Shown here piece by piece: positions 46,402-59,300 of a stretch of DNA of 64,000 nt. The stretch is from positions 87,575,851 to 87,639,850 of the forward strand of contig NC_060256.1 of NCBI RefSeq assembly GCF_921293095.1, read 5' to 3'. The stretch comes from Ischnura elegans (taxonomy: Eukaryota > Arthropoda > Insecta > Odonata > Coenagrionidae). The number at the start of each line of letters is the position of its first letter. The stretch's first letter is position 1. Below the pieces are notes generated by a model that saw only the letters and a list, made by a program, of their open reading frames with translations, did no database searches and had not been told where the DNA came from. Made by a program: the position numbers and the translations under genes.

Positions 46402-48129
46402 ATGCTCTCGCAAAAGCTCTACTCGGACGCGAGCGCCGCCGTAGTCTCCACGGCGAGCACCATGGCCAGCAGCAATGTGAGCGCCATGAGCCCCATGGCC
46501 GCCAGCACCTATTCCATGAACACCATGACCTGCATGACCTCAATGAACACCCACTCGCCGCAGGCCCCCCCGACATTCGCCTCCAACATGCTAAGCCCGG
46601 CCGGCATGGGCTCCATGGCCATGAACGGAAACTGCATGACCTCCGGCATGGGCGCCATCTCCTCCTACGGCTCCCTCAATTCCTCCATGGCCGGCATGAA
46701 CGGTGTGGGGTCGTGCATGGGCGGGATAGGGCCCATGAACTCGTACGGTGCGGCCGTCGCGGCGGCTGTGGGGGTTGGCGGGCCCCCGGGTGGGGCGGTC
46801 CCCGGCGGAGGGGGCCCGGGGACTGGCCGAGACCTGGCCGGGGACGGCGGCGGAGTCTCCCCCGGGGCCTCCGCCCTCCAGCGGGCCCGCGCCGACAAGA
46901 CGTACCGAAGGAGCTACACGCACGCCAAGCCGCCTTACTCCTACATCTCGCTAATTACTATGGCCATCCAGAATTCTCCCAGCAAGATGCTGACGCTCAG
47001 CGAGATCTACCAGTTCATCATGGACCTGTTCCCGTTCTATCGGCAAAACCAGCAGAGGTGGCAGAACTCTATAAGGCACTCTCTATCCTTCAACGACTGC
47101 TTCGTCAAAGTCCCGAGGACTCCGGACAAGCCCGGAAAGGGTTCCTTCTGGACTCTGCACCCCGATTCTGGGAACATGTTTGAGAACGGGTGCTACCTGA
47201 GGCGGCAGAAGAGGTTCAAGGACGAGAAGAAGGAGGCGATACGACAGGCGCAGAAGTCTTCTTCGGCGTCCAACTCGTCGGCGGAGGGTTCAACGGGTGG
47301 TGGCGGTAAGAAGTCCTCACATGGTGGGTCTGACGACGGACTGGGTCACCACACAAGTCAACACAAGGCCGGTCATCCGCTCGGGGAGAGCAAAGGATCG
47401 GCGGCCGCATCGCCCGTCTCCGCCGCGGACCAGCACCACCTTGGCACCCTCATGGGTCTGCAGCAGGGGGGCAAGGTGGACTCCACCCCCGACCACATGG
47501 GAGCCATGCTGCACCACCAGCACCAGCTATCCCAGCACCAACACCACAGCCAACATCAACAACAACAGCAGCAAGGCGGGGGAACGGAGCTGTGCCTGCC
47601 ACATTCTCACCACGGGCACCAACAGAACCACGGAGGTGGGGCGGGGAGCGGAGCACACCACCATCAGCACCAGAACCATCAGCAGCACCAAACCCATCAC
47701 CAGCACCAGCACCACCCGCTGCAAACCAACGTGATGGCGGCGGCGGCGGACAAGTACGATGCGACCTCGGCAGAACTGGCAGCGATGGTGGGCCGGTGTC
47801 ACCAGCACCTGGCGGAGGCCTCCACGCACCACCAGGTGATGCTGGGCGGCGGCAACGGGCACCACCACCACCACCACCTGCACCACTTAAAGCAGGAGTC
47901 GCCGTACGCCGCGGCGAGCCATCCGTTCTCCATCAACCGACTACTCCCGACAGAGAGCAAAACGGACATCAAAATGTACGACATGGCGGCCGCAGCGGCC
48001 CAGCAGTACGGCGGCAGCGGCTACAATTCGCTGAGTCCAATACCGAACGCAGCCTCGCTGCCCAACGAGGGTTACTACAACGGCGGACTTTACCACCACA
48101 GCACCCCGGCCAGCACGACGACGTTGTGA
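46402..48129 (+). CDS. fkh: Fork head / FoxA transcription factor
   Basis: A 575-residue nuclear DNA-binding protein encoded without an intron. The start is the first in-frame ATG, in the context CAAGATG, giving MLSQKLYSD like insect Fork head. The frame is open for 67 codons upstream but has no ATG there. Regions in order: Met/Ser-rich N-terminus with an AYTMN-like STYSMNTM (~34); forkhead winged helix 176-273 ([15 protein letters not shown]), with recognition helix [15 protein letters not shown] at 220-234; a His/Gln-rich stretch of ~95 residues; LKQE (496-499, sumoylation-like); conserved region [16 protein letters not shown] (507-520, Groucho/Eh1-like); and C-terminal [18 protein letters not shown] (558-575). 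FoxA proteins act as pioneer factors in gut, salivary gland and terminal development. A diverged copy of the tail lies just downstream. Identity as FoxA is secure. Confidence 0.97.
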   Translation: MLSQKLYSDASAAVVSTASTMASSNVSAMSPMAASTYSMNTMTCMTSMNTHSPQAPPTFASNMLSPAGMGSMAMNGNCMTSGMGAISSYGSLNSSMAGMNGVGSCMGGIGPMNSYGAAVAAAVGVGGPPGGAVPGGGGPGTGRDLAGDGGGVSPGASALQRARADKTYRRSYTHAKPPYSYISLITMAIQNSPSKMLTLSEIYQFIMDLFPFYRQNQQRWQNSIRHSLSFNDCFVKVPRTPDKPGKGSFWTLHPDSGNMFENGCYLRRQKRFKDEKKEAIRQAQKSSSASNSSAEGSTGGGGKKSSHGGSDDGLGHHTSQHKAGHPLGESKGSAAASPVSAADQHHLGTLMGLQQGGKVDSTPDHMGAMLHHQHQLSQHQHHSQHQQQQQQGGGTELCLPHSHHGHQQNHGGGAGSGAHHHQHQNHQQHQTHHQHQHHPLQTNVMAAAADKYDATSAELAAMVGRCHQHLAEASTHHQVMLGGGNGHHHHHHLHHLKQESPYAAASHPFSINRLLPTESKTDIKMYDMAAAAAQQYGGSGYNSLSPIPNAASLPNEGYYNGGLYHHSTPASTTTL

Positions 48130-48160
48130 CAGTACCCTTTGGCCTAAAGGCATCGAGAGC
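48045..48160 (+). repeat. FoxA tail tandem repeat, unit 1 (inside the CDS and 3' flank)
   Basis: From GCAGCCTCGCTGCCCAAC through the stop codon to CCTAAAGGCATCGAGAGC. It is the parent of unit 2 and is still coding up to 48129. Confidence 0.75.
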
Positions 48161-48203
48161 GTCACTCGTCGTGACTACTTGCCCCGCCAAATCCGGCAGA
48201 AAG

Positions 48204-48308
48204 TCCGAGGCTTCGTCGCCCAACGTGGATTACAGCAACGGAGGCTTCTGGCACCTCAGCACGACGAATGTTTGACACCGCTCCCTCGCCTGAAGGCATT
48301 ACATGAGC
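48204..48308 (+). pseudogene. Diverged tandem copy of the last FoxA codons
   Basis: In another frame this reads EASSPNVDYSNGGFWHLSTT, then NV and a stop at 48273-48275. It lines up with [18 protein letters not shown] of the true C-terminus, with a 12-base gap (four codons). The similarity continues past both stops: TGAC-N-GTACCCTTTGGCCTAAAGGCAT against TGACACCGCTCCCTCGCCTGAAGGCAT. Position, order and matching stops show an old tandem duplication of ~110 bases. It lies in the 3' UTR as annotated, but an AG at 48198-48199 could serve as acceptor for an alternative tail. Confidence 0.7.
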
Positions 48309-49349
48309 ACAAAACATTCACGGTTACGTGTTTTTCAAGTGTTTCCCAACCTGCCCCCCGAAATGAAACCACAGAATCCAGCAACAGGAGGACAAAATGT
48401 GAGGCGTTGAGAGAAAGGGGGTTCGGGAATAAAAAAAACTCGTGTTTTTTTAAATGCTCGTTGTGTTGCGAATATTCTCTGCGGTTGAAATAGCGAGGGT
48501 CACTTTTAGTGTGTGTCTTAATGGAGAGCTCGCGGTGAAGAATTCTCGCGGAAATAATAGACGATATACATTCGATAATACTTCCTTCCGCGATAGGTAC
48601 GCAGACATTTTTCCGAATGTTTATTTTTTCCCAGAGTGTCTTTGGGGCGTGTGTGCAAATGTGTGTTTGTGATAAAGAATCTTTTTCTTAGCCGAGGAAT
48701 TTAATATTGTGACAATATACGATTCCCATTGGCTTGGGTGCTCCTCTAAGCCAAGGATATATTTCGTCCAATTAATAAAGGACTCTCTTTGAGGTGCAAA
48801 TGTGGACGAATTGACTCAAAACGTCATCTGTGGAATTTAAGAGGGACTGTTTTGTGTGTCTTATAAACTCCTCCTCAGTCTTATTTTCTAACGGACTCGA
48901 ATATGAAAACGAAAATAAAGAACTCTTTCGTTGTGTCATAGTATAAAAGTTCGTGGATGAAACAATAGTGCGTGTAGGTTCTACGATTCTACGCGTGAAT
49001 TATTTTACTCTTTTAACTCGGGGAAGCTGCAATCTCACGTGCTTTTCGAAATGATATGTATAATTTTTCACTCGAGCCTTTTTTACGATTGTGTTTCGTC
49101 GTCTTTTTTTGGTGTATATTTTTTAAGAGAAGGAGATTTATTGAGGCGAAGGTTGTGAGGAAACTTTGATCGGACTGGTTTCGCGTCTTTTGCAAGGGAA
49201 CCTTGCAGACTTTTAACGGAATTCTTTCGTTTTTTTCCCGTAACATCTCGACGTAAATCTCTATCGTTTTCCCAGCCTCCAAACTCTCAAGCCCTCTCTC
49301 ACTTCCCTTAATACCTCCACAAAAAAGCCTCCCACCCCTCTTCCCCCAG
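48309..49349 (+). other. Probable fork head 3' UTR
   Basis: Candidate poly(A) signals AATAAA are at 48774-48779 and 48914-48919. The true cleavage site cannot be chosen from sequence. The frames in this stretch have no domains. Confidence 0.5.
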
Positions 49350-49512
49350 CGACTTGTACCTGCAACTTCCAACGAGGAAATCATCCACCACCAATGCTGT
49401 CTTGGAAACCTTTTCTTCGGAGACCAACAATCCAGACCACGACGTGGAATGCAGCAACTCCTGTGCGTCGCCTGTCATCGAACACGGGCCCATCAAGCTG
49501 GCGTGCAGACCG
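49350..49512 (+). other. Candidate exon of unknown transcript
   Basis: A strong acceptor (CCCCTCTTCCCCCAG, with a long pyrimidine-rich lead) precedes an open, balanced-composition segment ending at CCG before GTGAGG, a plausible donor. The frame reads DLYLQLPTRKSSTTNAVLE, then NPDHDVECSNSCASP and HGPIKLACRP. No family is recognised. The surrounding DNA is T-rich and non-coding, so the block stands out. It could be part of a longer fork head transcript or a separate gene. Confidence 0.3.
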
Positions 49513-52500
49513 GTGAGGGATGGACAGCGTGGAAACTTAACTTCCCCCTCCCCCTAAAAAACCCTTTTTGGAAAACACAGTGAACGAAAGGAAAAGCACT
49601 CCATCCATTTAAAAAAAGAATTCTCTCTCTTTTTTTGTCATTTTGAAAAAAAAACTGAGCGAGTGATTGTGGTGAAATCCTATTGGCCTTTTCAAAAAGG
49701 AAGACTCGTGCGAGAGAAAAATATGTGACCGAAAAAAGAGTAAGTTCAAAAAAACCAGAATAATTAATTCTTTGTAATTAGGAAAACTATAGCATGAAAG
49801 CCCGATTGGCGAAAAGGAATTCACAGATTATGAAACTCACAGAGGGCGGAAATCTTCTATTGCTATTGTTTTTATTTTCATGTTGGTACTTTTTGTAAAT
49901 TTTTATGCTTGTTTTCTTTCTTTCTTCCTTCACCATAGAATTTCTGATCTGGCAAGAAGCCATTAATTAATCCATCACCAGTGAAATGTGAATAAGAACG
50001 TCTTTCTTTGTTCCAAAGTAATTTCGCTCGAACGTGTTTGCCTTCATCTGTGTTATTCTCAGAACACGTATTGCATCCAAATTTGCTCAGATTATCGAAT
50101 ACTTTCCTTCAGTATTTTTCACAAAGAAATCTTAGATAATCTAAACAAAAGATTGGCAATCATAACGACAGGTAAAAATGAAAAACATTATAAATACAGA
50201 ACGTGTTTTCGCAGGTAAATGCTCGTTTAAGAGCGTAATGATATAAGGACTAGCTGGCAGCTTGAGTATTTTACTTTTCTTCAGGCAGTAACAAGTTATT
50301 CTTGATTTTTTCTTGTAAAAATGAAAAAAATCATTTCAAACTTACGTTGAATGATAACTAGGCTGCCTCCTAATGGCTATCAACAACCCTAACTAAAGAG
50401 GTAAACATTTTTCTTCAAATACTTAGAGGATATTTGGAAGATTCTATTGTCATCAAAGAAACTGATATTTTAGATTTGAATACGCGAGGAAATTTGTAGT
50501 AAACATCTTATTAGCGCGAGTTCCTTCAACGACCTTATTTCATAAAGATTGCCTTTTCATCTCGTGAATTTTATTGTCCTGTGCGTGTCCAGAGTTTTAA
50601 AATGCATTTGCTTTTCAATGGGCATTGTCAATGCAATTCGTTTGACCGATAAAATTGCTTTAATCTTTTAGTATTCTTCCGTAAAGTTGGTTTGAAGAGC
50701 TACAATTACCTTGGAACAAAAGAATTCGATGTTATTCCTTTTATATACCTAAAGTAATTTCATTTCACATTGCATATTCTCCCCAAAGATCTGCCAGCAT
50801 AACGACCGGTAAAAATGAGAATTTTCATAAATAAAGAACGGTTTTTGGGAAGTAAATTTTCGTTTTGGGCGCATTATCTGTTCAATTGACAAGAGAAACA
50901 GATGAAATTTTGAATATTTTGCTATTCTTGAGACAGTAACACGTTATTCTTGAATTTATTCCAGTAAAAATGAAAATATTCATTCCTAAAACTGGGACAT
51001 ATTAAACGTGGAGGAATATCGCCCAGAATTTTCTTTAAATCTTAATTTGTGTCTTTCTCCTTCGACGGGGTTTGACCGCAAACCAGATCAAATCATTTTT
51101 TATCCCCGAGTCGTTATGAAATTAAACGATCTGATTTATTTACATCTGCGCTAAAGCTTATTATTTTTTCTTCATTTCCCACGATAATCACTGCCACAAA
51201 ATTGCCATGTGGAACATTAACAGTTGGTACCCCGTGTGTTTACGTATGTATTAATGTCATAATATTTGCGCTCGACTTAATCGCGCCGTTTATATTTGAA
51301 TGTTTTTTTTTCTTTTAATCTTTTAATTTTGTTTACGGCACCATTTTAATTTTTTTAATGCATTTTTTTGGACCAATTTGTTACGCCCTCCAATGCTTTA
51401 TTTTCAAAAGGCCCTCTGTCTGGTTCTCTACTTGTGAGCCGTCTGGCTTTATACTATAAAGTTTTCTGTTGATCTTTTTCTCGTCGTGGTTTGACTGTTT
51501 ATTAACTTCGCTACCATGATTACCTGTTAAAAAAAAAGTCTTCAAATTCTTGGCTCCTTAACTCAGTTTCGCCAGAGCGGCGGTTCAAATGAACGTAATA
51601 TTTTTTTTTGTTTGCTGGGAATGAAAAAAAAGTGACGAATCAAAGTGAAAAGTTTTTTTCATAATTAATAGGCATCTCCTTGCTGTGCTGTTTTTAAATG
51701 TTATGTAATATAAAAAAGTCTTTTGAGCCAGTGTGTGTTTGAGTGATTGGGTGAAAGAGTGGTGTGCATTGAAAAAGTAAACAAAATATAAATATCTACA
51801 TATAAATATATATATACATATGTGTATAAAAAATCCAATTTTTAGTCCTTTTTGTCACGAGTAACTACGAAATAAATGTAAATGTTTGAAGGATACATTT
51901 TCCCTTCATGGTTTTATTTTGCAGTTTTTTTTTTACAAATACCTTTTTTCCGTCTGCTATCCCTATTTCGTCTTCCATCAACAATTTTTCGTAATGTCTT
52001 TATATTCCGCATGGTTTGCTCAGTTACCTCCTGGATCATTAATTTTTTCTCAGCAGCATTGGGAAAATGAATGTAATATTCAATCATTTGTTTTTCGCTA
52101 GATTAGTATTCGCAGTACAATCCAGCTATTCAAGCGAATCCCATTTTGTGGTGTGGATATTGTTAGCTCGGTATCTAGGTAACGAGAAAACTTTCAAATG
52201 CCATGATAACAGTGTATATTGCGATTAACCAGGTAGTTTTTTTCAGCAGTTGTCATGAAATTTACTAACAGCATAAAACATCTTTGCCATAAAAGTGTTG
52301 TGAAAAATAATTTTGTTCCTTCTAGAGTAGATATCCATTTTAGCCTTTCGTAGAGACATGGTTTGAATAGTAATATTTGATAAAAATGGGATGGTAATTG
52401 GTAGATGTGCTTTATTTTATTGATGAATAACAGAGTGACTAATTAAAGGCTGGTAATTATTTTTAAAGGAAGTGCGAATAATGCAATTACCTGGTAAAAA

Positions 52501-53892
52501 TATTCTAATGAGAATTGCTGCGCTATTTTGATATTATTGCATGGTACATTTTAGTAAATAAAAACAGGAATTGATAGTTGCCTTCTAATATTCGTCATGC
52601 CTTTACGACGGCTGTAACAGGAAGTTATTGATAATTATTTGTAGCTATTTCAATCCCACTAGTCGAGCAATTACGAATTATTTAGAATGTCTACGTTTCG
52701 GTTTTTACCCGCGTTTGTCCATTTTTCTTCGACCAAATCAACCTATTTTTTTGGTCCATTTGTCCAGTATAAATGGACCATGGCGACTTTCAATGAATTA
52801 CCCGAAAAGCCTTCGTTAAAATTATTTTATATTATTTTTCCGAGCAATATTAGTTTTCTCACATATATTAATTAGAATTTCCTGATTTTTATCTGCTATG
52901 ATGATATAAATTGTCCTCCACAATGTAATTTGGTACACAAGTGTCACAGAAGACGGGAAGATTATAATTTTCAGAATCGTATTCGTCGGGCTTGGTTGAG
53001 AGCTAAACTGGTTTCGAACGTCAAATTGATGACAAGTCATTCAATGACTGAAATGCATCAGCTATGTGCATGTTTTGTGGATGCTTCGGTTAAAATACTA
53101 CGTAAATTCCATTGGAGAGTAGTCATTTCCTTTTCACGTTTATTGATAAGAGGTGTCAATGACAGATAATAAAGTAAAAACAAGTGTGGTAATAACGTTT
53201 TGCCTTTGATCAGCTTCTTTCGCATACTATACTCATCCATTAGTTAAACGAGAATACCACCCATTATTATTATCGAAGATTACTTGTGAACTAGATAAGT
53301 TCCAAGATGAAATATTTGTCTCAAATGTATGTTTATTTAATGTGAGAGCCTTGCGAGAAAATTATCCATGATAAACTACCGATCTTCAGGGAAATTTTGA
53401 CATGTATTTTATTTATCAAATATGTCTCCATGGCTTCTGGGTTTTAAGTGTTGGTGACGACCAGTTACGATAGTTTCATCGATATTCCAACCGGTATCCT
53501 AGCGCCGAGTGCTGGACTGAGAGTTAATTAATCGAAATTAATTAGAAATATCTACGGCGCAGACAATTCATACGCTAGAATGATTGATAAAATAATGATT
53601 TTTAATGTATTTTAGATCTAGTATAATCTAATATTATTATTAAAATAAATACTTTTTCCACGATTATAAAATTTATTGCGTCCCAGGTTTCAATCTTATT
53701 ACATCATCTTCACGGTAAAAATGTGTACTGTATTCCATTTATACAATGTTTAACAGGATGAGAATATTGAATAATGATAAATATAATATAAAAATAATTA
53801 ATACATAAATTGAATGCACTACACACCAGTTGTACCTCGAAGTTAGTGTTGTAACATTGAAAACTTGGTAGTAATAAATGTTTTATAAACTT
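49513..53892. other. AT-rich non-coding DNA
   Basis: T-rich tracts, a TA/AAATAT low-complexity stretch at 51780-51830, and no frame with a recognisable domain. It may include more fork head 3' region or regulatory DNA. Confidence 0.5.
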
Positions 53893-54089
53893 ACAAATAA
53901 ATTCAGAGGTAAGGAAGGAAAGGGATAGGAACATCTAATAGAAAAAGGACGAGGACAACGGTGCTGTGGTAGATGTGATAGATGCGGCCTGACTTCACCC
54001 TCTGATTTCTGGCCACAGCACCGTTGTCCTCGTCCTTTTTCAATTGTATGTTCCTATCCCTTTCTTTCCTTGCCTCTGAATTTATTTGT
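53893..54089. repeat. Inverted repeat with 77-bp arms, SINE-body derived
   Basis: Arms 53893-53969 and 54013-54089 are near-perfect complements around a 43-base loop. The right arm (CCACAGCACCGTTGTCCTCG) and loop (TTCACCCTCTGATTTC) match the SINE body at 8010-8080. It is a head-to-head pair of that sequence, also echoed in decayed form at 58868-58950. Confidence 0.85.
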
Positions 54090-56362
54090 ATCTTTGCGCT
54101 TAAGTCGCCGTGTGAAGGAATGAAGTTATGTTTTATAAACTAATATTTTGTCTTGGGCTTGATAAATTTAACACTTCCAGGAATTAAATATTTTTCCCGA
54201 GGAGAAAAATATTTCGTGAAAATTATGCTACTTATTATAACTGATTGAATAACAGTGAAGGCTCCCTGTAATATGTGTAGTGGGCTTATGAGAACAGATA
54301 GATTGGTTGACTGAGTTCTTAAATAATACTTTTCAATGTATTTTAGATCTGATATAAACTGATATTTTGTCTTGTGCATGATAAATTTCTCACAACTCGT
54401 CATTAAATATTCATTGCAAGGAAGAAAATATTACTTACACGAAAATCATGATACGTATTTGAACTATTTGAATAAAACTGAAGGCTTCCAGCAGTTAATG
54501 TCGTTAAATTTTAAAATGCAGATGGATTAAAATATTAGATAGGCTGTAGGTGTCCCAGTCCAACAATATTTTTATCAAGTTTTTTTTTCTCGTTGCAAAT
54601 CATGTTGTCGATGACGAAGCACTTACGCTGAACACGCACCTCAATAAATATCAGTGACTGGGTCATTTTTCGTCTTAATATCTGAATTAACGACTCATAT
54701 CAATGTTTTTTATACTTCCTGTAGGTTTCTTTATGAAATAATCCATATTTCATTCCGGGCGTTGAAACCTGCGCGAATCATTAAGAAACTCTCAAATATT
54801 GGTCTCCCCGCAGCGGTTGGATTAATAAGCAACAGATTATCAATGACCAATATATATTTGCATTTATATGGAGAAAGATTTCGGGGAAAACCCCGTGTTT
54901 TTTATTAGTTGGCGCTTTTTGAATTTACCTCACTGTGCTGAGGGTGAAATTTAACGGAAAAATAAGTTCCGAAAAATTATCATTCTAAGCACATGAGTTA
55001 TTTAACAACTGAGAGACATTTTAGGTGAATCATTACATTAGTATTGTCAGAGAAATTTGCAGTTTCAGATAGAGTGAAGTGCTTTCAACAGCGTCACTGG
55101 CTATCATTTCAAAATAGAAATATTTTCGCAGAAAATTGAGCAGGCGCGTATTGAAATCCAAATAAAACATGAGCCCCTGTACCTTAAATTTGGGAACAGC
55201 TGAACCGTCTTGACAAAATGTACTAATTACCATTCTTCGATTCCTTAATACATGACTTTACAAGGTAGAATAACGGCATTATTGCGCGGCAAGCCATTAA
55301 TTTTTCGGAGCAGTTTAGTATGCTGAATCCCCCTATGATCAGAATGCACGCGATTGCACGTCGATTTTGAGGCATTCCCCACTAAAATAGCAAGATAGGG
55401 CCAATTGAGTGTTTTTTCGGAGCTTAATGCAGTTGGAAAAATGTATCACATTAGTAATTAATCCGTTGCCGATAATCAAAACTGTAATTAAGGCTTTGAA
55501 TTAATACAGCTATACCTCTACTTATATTTCACCATCATAGCATTTTCAGTGTCATAGAACTCTTCAGACTAGAACGGATGTTTTTATTGCACTGAGCCTT
55601 AAATACTGCCGAAAGTTCTGTTTTTTTATTAAATTTTTTATCCAATATTAATTAAATGAGTTTGTTTGAACGTCGCACTGAAACTTAAGTAGAAAATATC
55701 TATTTATTCATGGTACCAAGTTTGACGCATGTAAATAAGAACACGCATACATAATGTACATAAAAAGTATTCATAAAATGCAGGGTACGTGTCTACCAAA
55801 ATTTGCAATGGTACATTTAGACTATTTGCATGAGGATGTTCACTGACTGCTACCTAAAAAAAACAGAAATCATATTTGTCTTTTCGTGAGCATAAAAAAA
55901 ACGCATCACTACTTAAATTTGCGAAGAGATATCCTTTCTTTCGGATATTAATGAGAACGATTTAATTCTACGTTTGAAACTACGGTTTTCGGCGGTAAAT
56001 TATCAAACAACACTGCTGACCTCCTATAAAGTCACTCTTTTACAGTTATATTACTCTTGCTTATTATTAATATGCTTATATTATAAATGGACTGCAATTC
56101 AAATACTCTTTTGGTCGTGTAAACTGAAAATTTAAAAAATCTGACTACGGTGAAGTTTTTCGGTTCGAAGTGGATTAAATAAAAGCGAAGGAGCCTCAGT
56201 TTTGATATGTGATTCCTCTACTTTTGAGAAGTTTCAAGTAATTAAACAACATAATGCGTTTTCGACTATTTTAGAATTAAAAAAGTCCCTGAACTATGCA
56301 ATTCTAGGCGGCGGTGGCCCCGGATAGAAGAGCGGCCGGCATTCATATTCAAAGTCCGGATA
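54090..56362. other. AT-rich intergenic, nothing recognised
   Basis: No domain or shared repeat. Confidence 0.5.
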
Positions 56363-56513
56363 GTTCACAAAAGACAAAACGAACTTTCACGAATTTCTTC
56401 CACGGATTTATTTCCTTGGCACGACAGATTTCAACCTCAAAAGGTCAATTTCTAGTAGGTACCAAGATAATAAATCCGTGAAAGAAAATGAAGTCGCTTT
56501 GTTATTTGTGAAC
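56363..56513. repeat. Inverted repeat with ~58-bp arms
   Basis: GTTCACAAAAGACAAA and CACGGATTTATT in the left arm pair with the right arm ATAAATCCGTG and TTTGTGAAC, around a ~35-base loop containing GATTTCAACCTCAAAAGGTC. Similar in layout to the hairpin at 60448. Confidence 0.75.
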
Positions 56514-56572
56514 TTCAACTTCCACCAAGTTGAGCTGGAAACCATTCAATGCCGGATAATTTGTGACATAGG

Positions 56573-56828
56573 CAGATTTAGGGGGGCACGCGACCCCCCT
56601 CTCAGACGCTCAAAAGATAGACGACATTTTTAACTCAAATATTAATAAATTTTATATTTCAATAAAAAGTTATAAATATACACATATAAATAACTTTTAT
56701 GTTAAATTTAAAAGTATATTTCGTAGATTAATTGTTGCATATAGGGTTTAATCCCAAAGATTAGAAGACTCTTTGCCTGTCAGACCTTGGTGATCCCTTG
56801 GAAAAAAATCCTGGGTCCGCCCTTAGTT
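56573..56828. mobile_element. Possible hAT-like MITE
   Basis: It starts near GGCAGATTTAGGGGGGCACG and ends AAATCCTGGGTCCGCCC, with inverted GGGCGGACCCAGGATT-type ends common in arthropod hAT MITEs and an AT-rich interior. No clear target duplication. Confidence 0.4.
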
Positions 56829-58140
56829 CGTGATGTTGTAAAAGGAGAACACTATGATCAATCAGCACTCAATATACCATCCATAGTATATAGTGATTCA
56901 TGAAGTACGTCGTTGAGAAGCTTTGTGGCATTCCATCACAGATAATAATGATCTAAATAATGGTCACAATGGTTCCAATAAGTGAAACACGGAGGGTTGA
57001 AACTTAATCTTTTCCTAGTGATTAAAATTAGTTCGATTGTAATAAACTTAACAGTGTGTGTTTTTGTAATGCATCACCCCAAGTATTAAATATGTACAGC
57101 GTCAAATTCCATCAAGGTTTACAGTCTGTCTCCCATTTTTAATGTCATTGTTGACCAATCATGTTCACTCGCAATTAAACGCGTAACTAAAGATACCGCT
57201 GACAAAGCCAAAGATTTACCAGGCAACTAATGTTAACACCAGTATTTATCACCTGAATGTTTTGAGGTTGTCGAGATATCCTGGGAGGGGTATGCAGACG
57301 AAATGATGTTGAAAAAGGTGGGAAGTATGTAAAAAAGTGATCTCTCTCAGATACAAAGACGGAATTTCGGTTAGTGTAGCAGTGTCACGAAAGGCGCAGG
57401 TGGGGATTTGAAGTGAAAAGAATGTATTTCAGAGGATCGGTTCTTACCATTTGAAGCAGCGCGTAAATGAAAGAGGTATCATATAATATTCCTACTGGTG
57501 AATGGTGGGGCCAACGATAGGGCAGACATTAGTTCAGAGCGGGAAGAATTACGTAGGTGAGGAACGCGGTCTCGGACAACTGAAAGAAAGAAATTAACTG
57601 GGCGTTCAAAAATAATGCGCATAACCTCACCATTGCTCACATGTGATTTTTCACAGCATCAACCAAAGCATTGATTTTGAGGCCGCTTTAAACGGAGCAT
57701 GTGATTGCGCAGGTAAGAACTGCATTCATTTCTCGGTATGGCGAGTTTTTTTCGCGAATGCACGGACGAAATTAGAACAGGGACTAATTTACCATTTCAA
57801 GTCTATTCGTTGTCGCATGAGTTCCAGCAATTCACCGCTTCACACGATGCAATTTTGACTGCGCCTTCGTGCACACGTCACTTCGTGCATGTGCGTGGCC
57901 AGTGTAAAACGGCTTTTATATCACTTAATATATATAAACTGATTATTGAGGGATTTCCCGGAGGAGCCCTTCTCGGTCTAGCGCTCCGAGCTGTCGCGTT
58001 TCCTCGGTCCAGACCGCCTCTGATCGAGGATATGGCAACTAGGCCGCGAAACGGGAAACTTTGACGCGGATTGCTCACCGTTAGCCTCGGAGGAATTACG
58101 CGCGGGAGCCCTGTCTTTGATCAGGATAAATATATTAATC
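56829..58140. other. Intergenic; GC-richer patch at 57950-58110
   Basis: Overlapping open frames at 57643-58078 on both strands have no recognisable domain. Confidence 0.4.
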
Positions 58141-58555
58141 AACACTCATGTCATGCATTAATGTCGTTTTAAACAATTCCATATCAGTCACAGCGAGGTT
58201 GTGCCGGTAAAAACGCTAATAAGAACGTATATGTTATAGTATGTGCCACCTCCACAGTAGGTACTGATGACGGCTTTTTTTCTGTAAGCGTTGCGAGTTC
58301 GAAAATCACGGCGTATGTTGCTTCGTATATGCTTAGACCGTCAAAATTTCGTAATACGGTCGTCTTCAACGGCTGCACCTTCGGTCGATATATAATTGCG
58401 CTTTCCAATCAATATATTTTCTCAGAAATTCAGTTGAATATTCACTAATTACCGCAGATAGTTAGATGAAAGGTAAACACTAATGTCCTGCATGTATTGA
58501 CTTTTTAAACAATTCCATATCGATCACAGCGAGGTTGTGCGGATCACAACGCTAT
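58141..58555 (+). repeat. ~335-bp tandem duplication (1.2 units) of a local repeat
   Basis: AAACAATTCCATATC, then CACAGCGAGGTTGTGC, occurs at 58171 and again near 58506. The first unit contains the TATAATTGCGCTTTCC block also seen at 59155, 62800 (minus) and 63808. Confidence 0.7.
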
Positions 58556-59129
58556 CATGGATGTGTAATTCAATGCTTCATTCAGGGTATGTTCCTATTT
58601 CACAAATGTTTTGAGTCTCCGTATTTTTCGCGCCGCAGGCAGTACCGGTAAACCAAACCACAACCAGCCAGTTAACAAGTACTACGATTTTTGAGAGTAT
58701 CTTTTTTTGTTGGATCGGTAATATGTTATTTGTGATAGCAGAAAGTTATATATTAATCAATAACATTGATTATTAGAAATTTTCCTAGAAATTTACAAAT
58801 AAATAGAATATGTATATTTTTGCAAATTTTCCTACAATTTAGTCCATTTTTTTAAATTAGAAGAAGCAAAGGTAGAGGAACTGTATAGGAATATATCTAC
58901 GACTGAAAGGACGAGGCAGTGCGTTGTTGGAATTGTAGGATCACAATTCCATGGCTCTTTTTTTCTTTATAAAGACCGAAATAACTGCGTATGTTGCGAC
59001 TAAGTGTACCTAAAAAGTGTTCAGACATGGATAAAAATGAAATGAGATATAAATCTTTCCCAGCATATTATTTGCTTGAAGTCTTCTTCCACTGGTTTAA
59101 CCACTGTGTACCATAAATGCAACGTCTCA

Positions 59130-59300
59130 ACTGCGAACAGCGAAATGGAGGTCATGCTAGGACGGTCGAAATTTCGTAATGTGGTCTTCTTCTACGGTTG
59201 CACTGTCGGTAGATCTATAATCGCGCTTTTCATTCAATATATCTGTCGGAAATTTATTCGAATATTCGCTAATTACCTAGGTTAGTTGCATGAAGGGTTG
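59130..59300 (+). repeat. Local repeat family, copy 2
   Basis: GTCATGCTAGGACGGTCGAA, then TCTTCTACGGTTGCACTGTC and ATCTATAATCGCGCTTTTCA. Non-coding. Shares order with the copies at 58331, 62650 and 63780. Confidence 0.7.

Noticed and set aside
46379..48275. Many open frames overlapping fork head in other frames and strands
   Set aside because: They are shadows of a GC-rich, repeat-rich coding sequence and have no domains. The 47592-48275 frame is only of interest for its last codons, reported as the duplicated tail.
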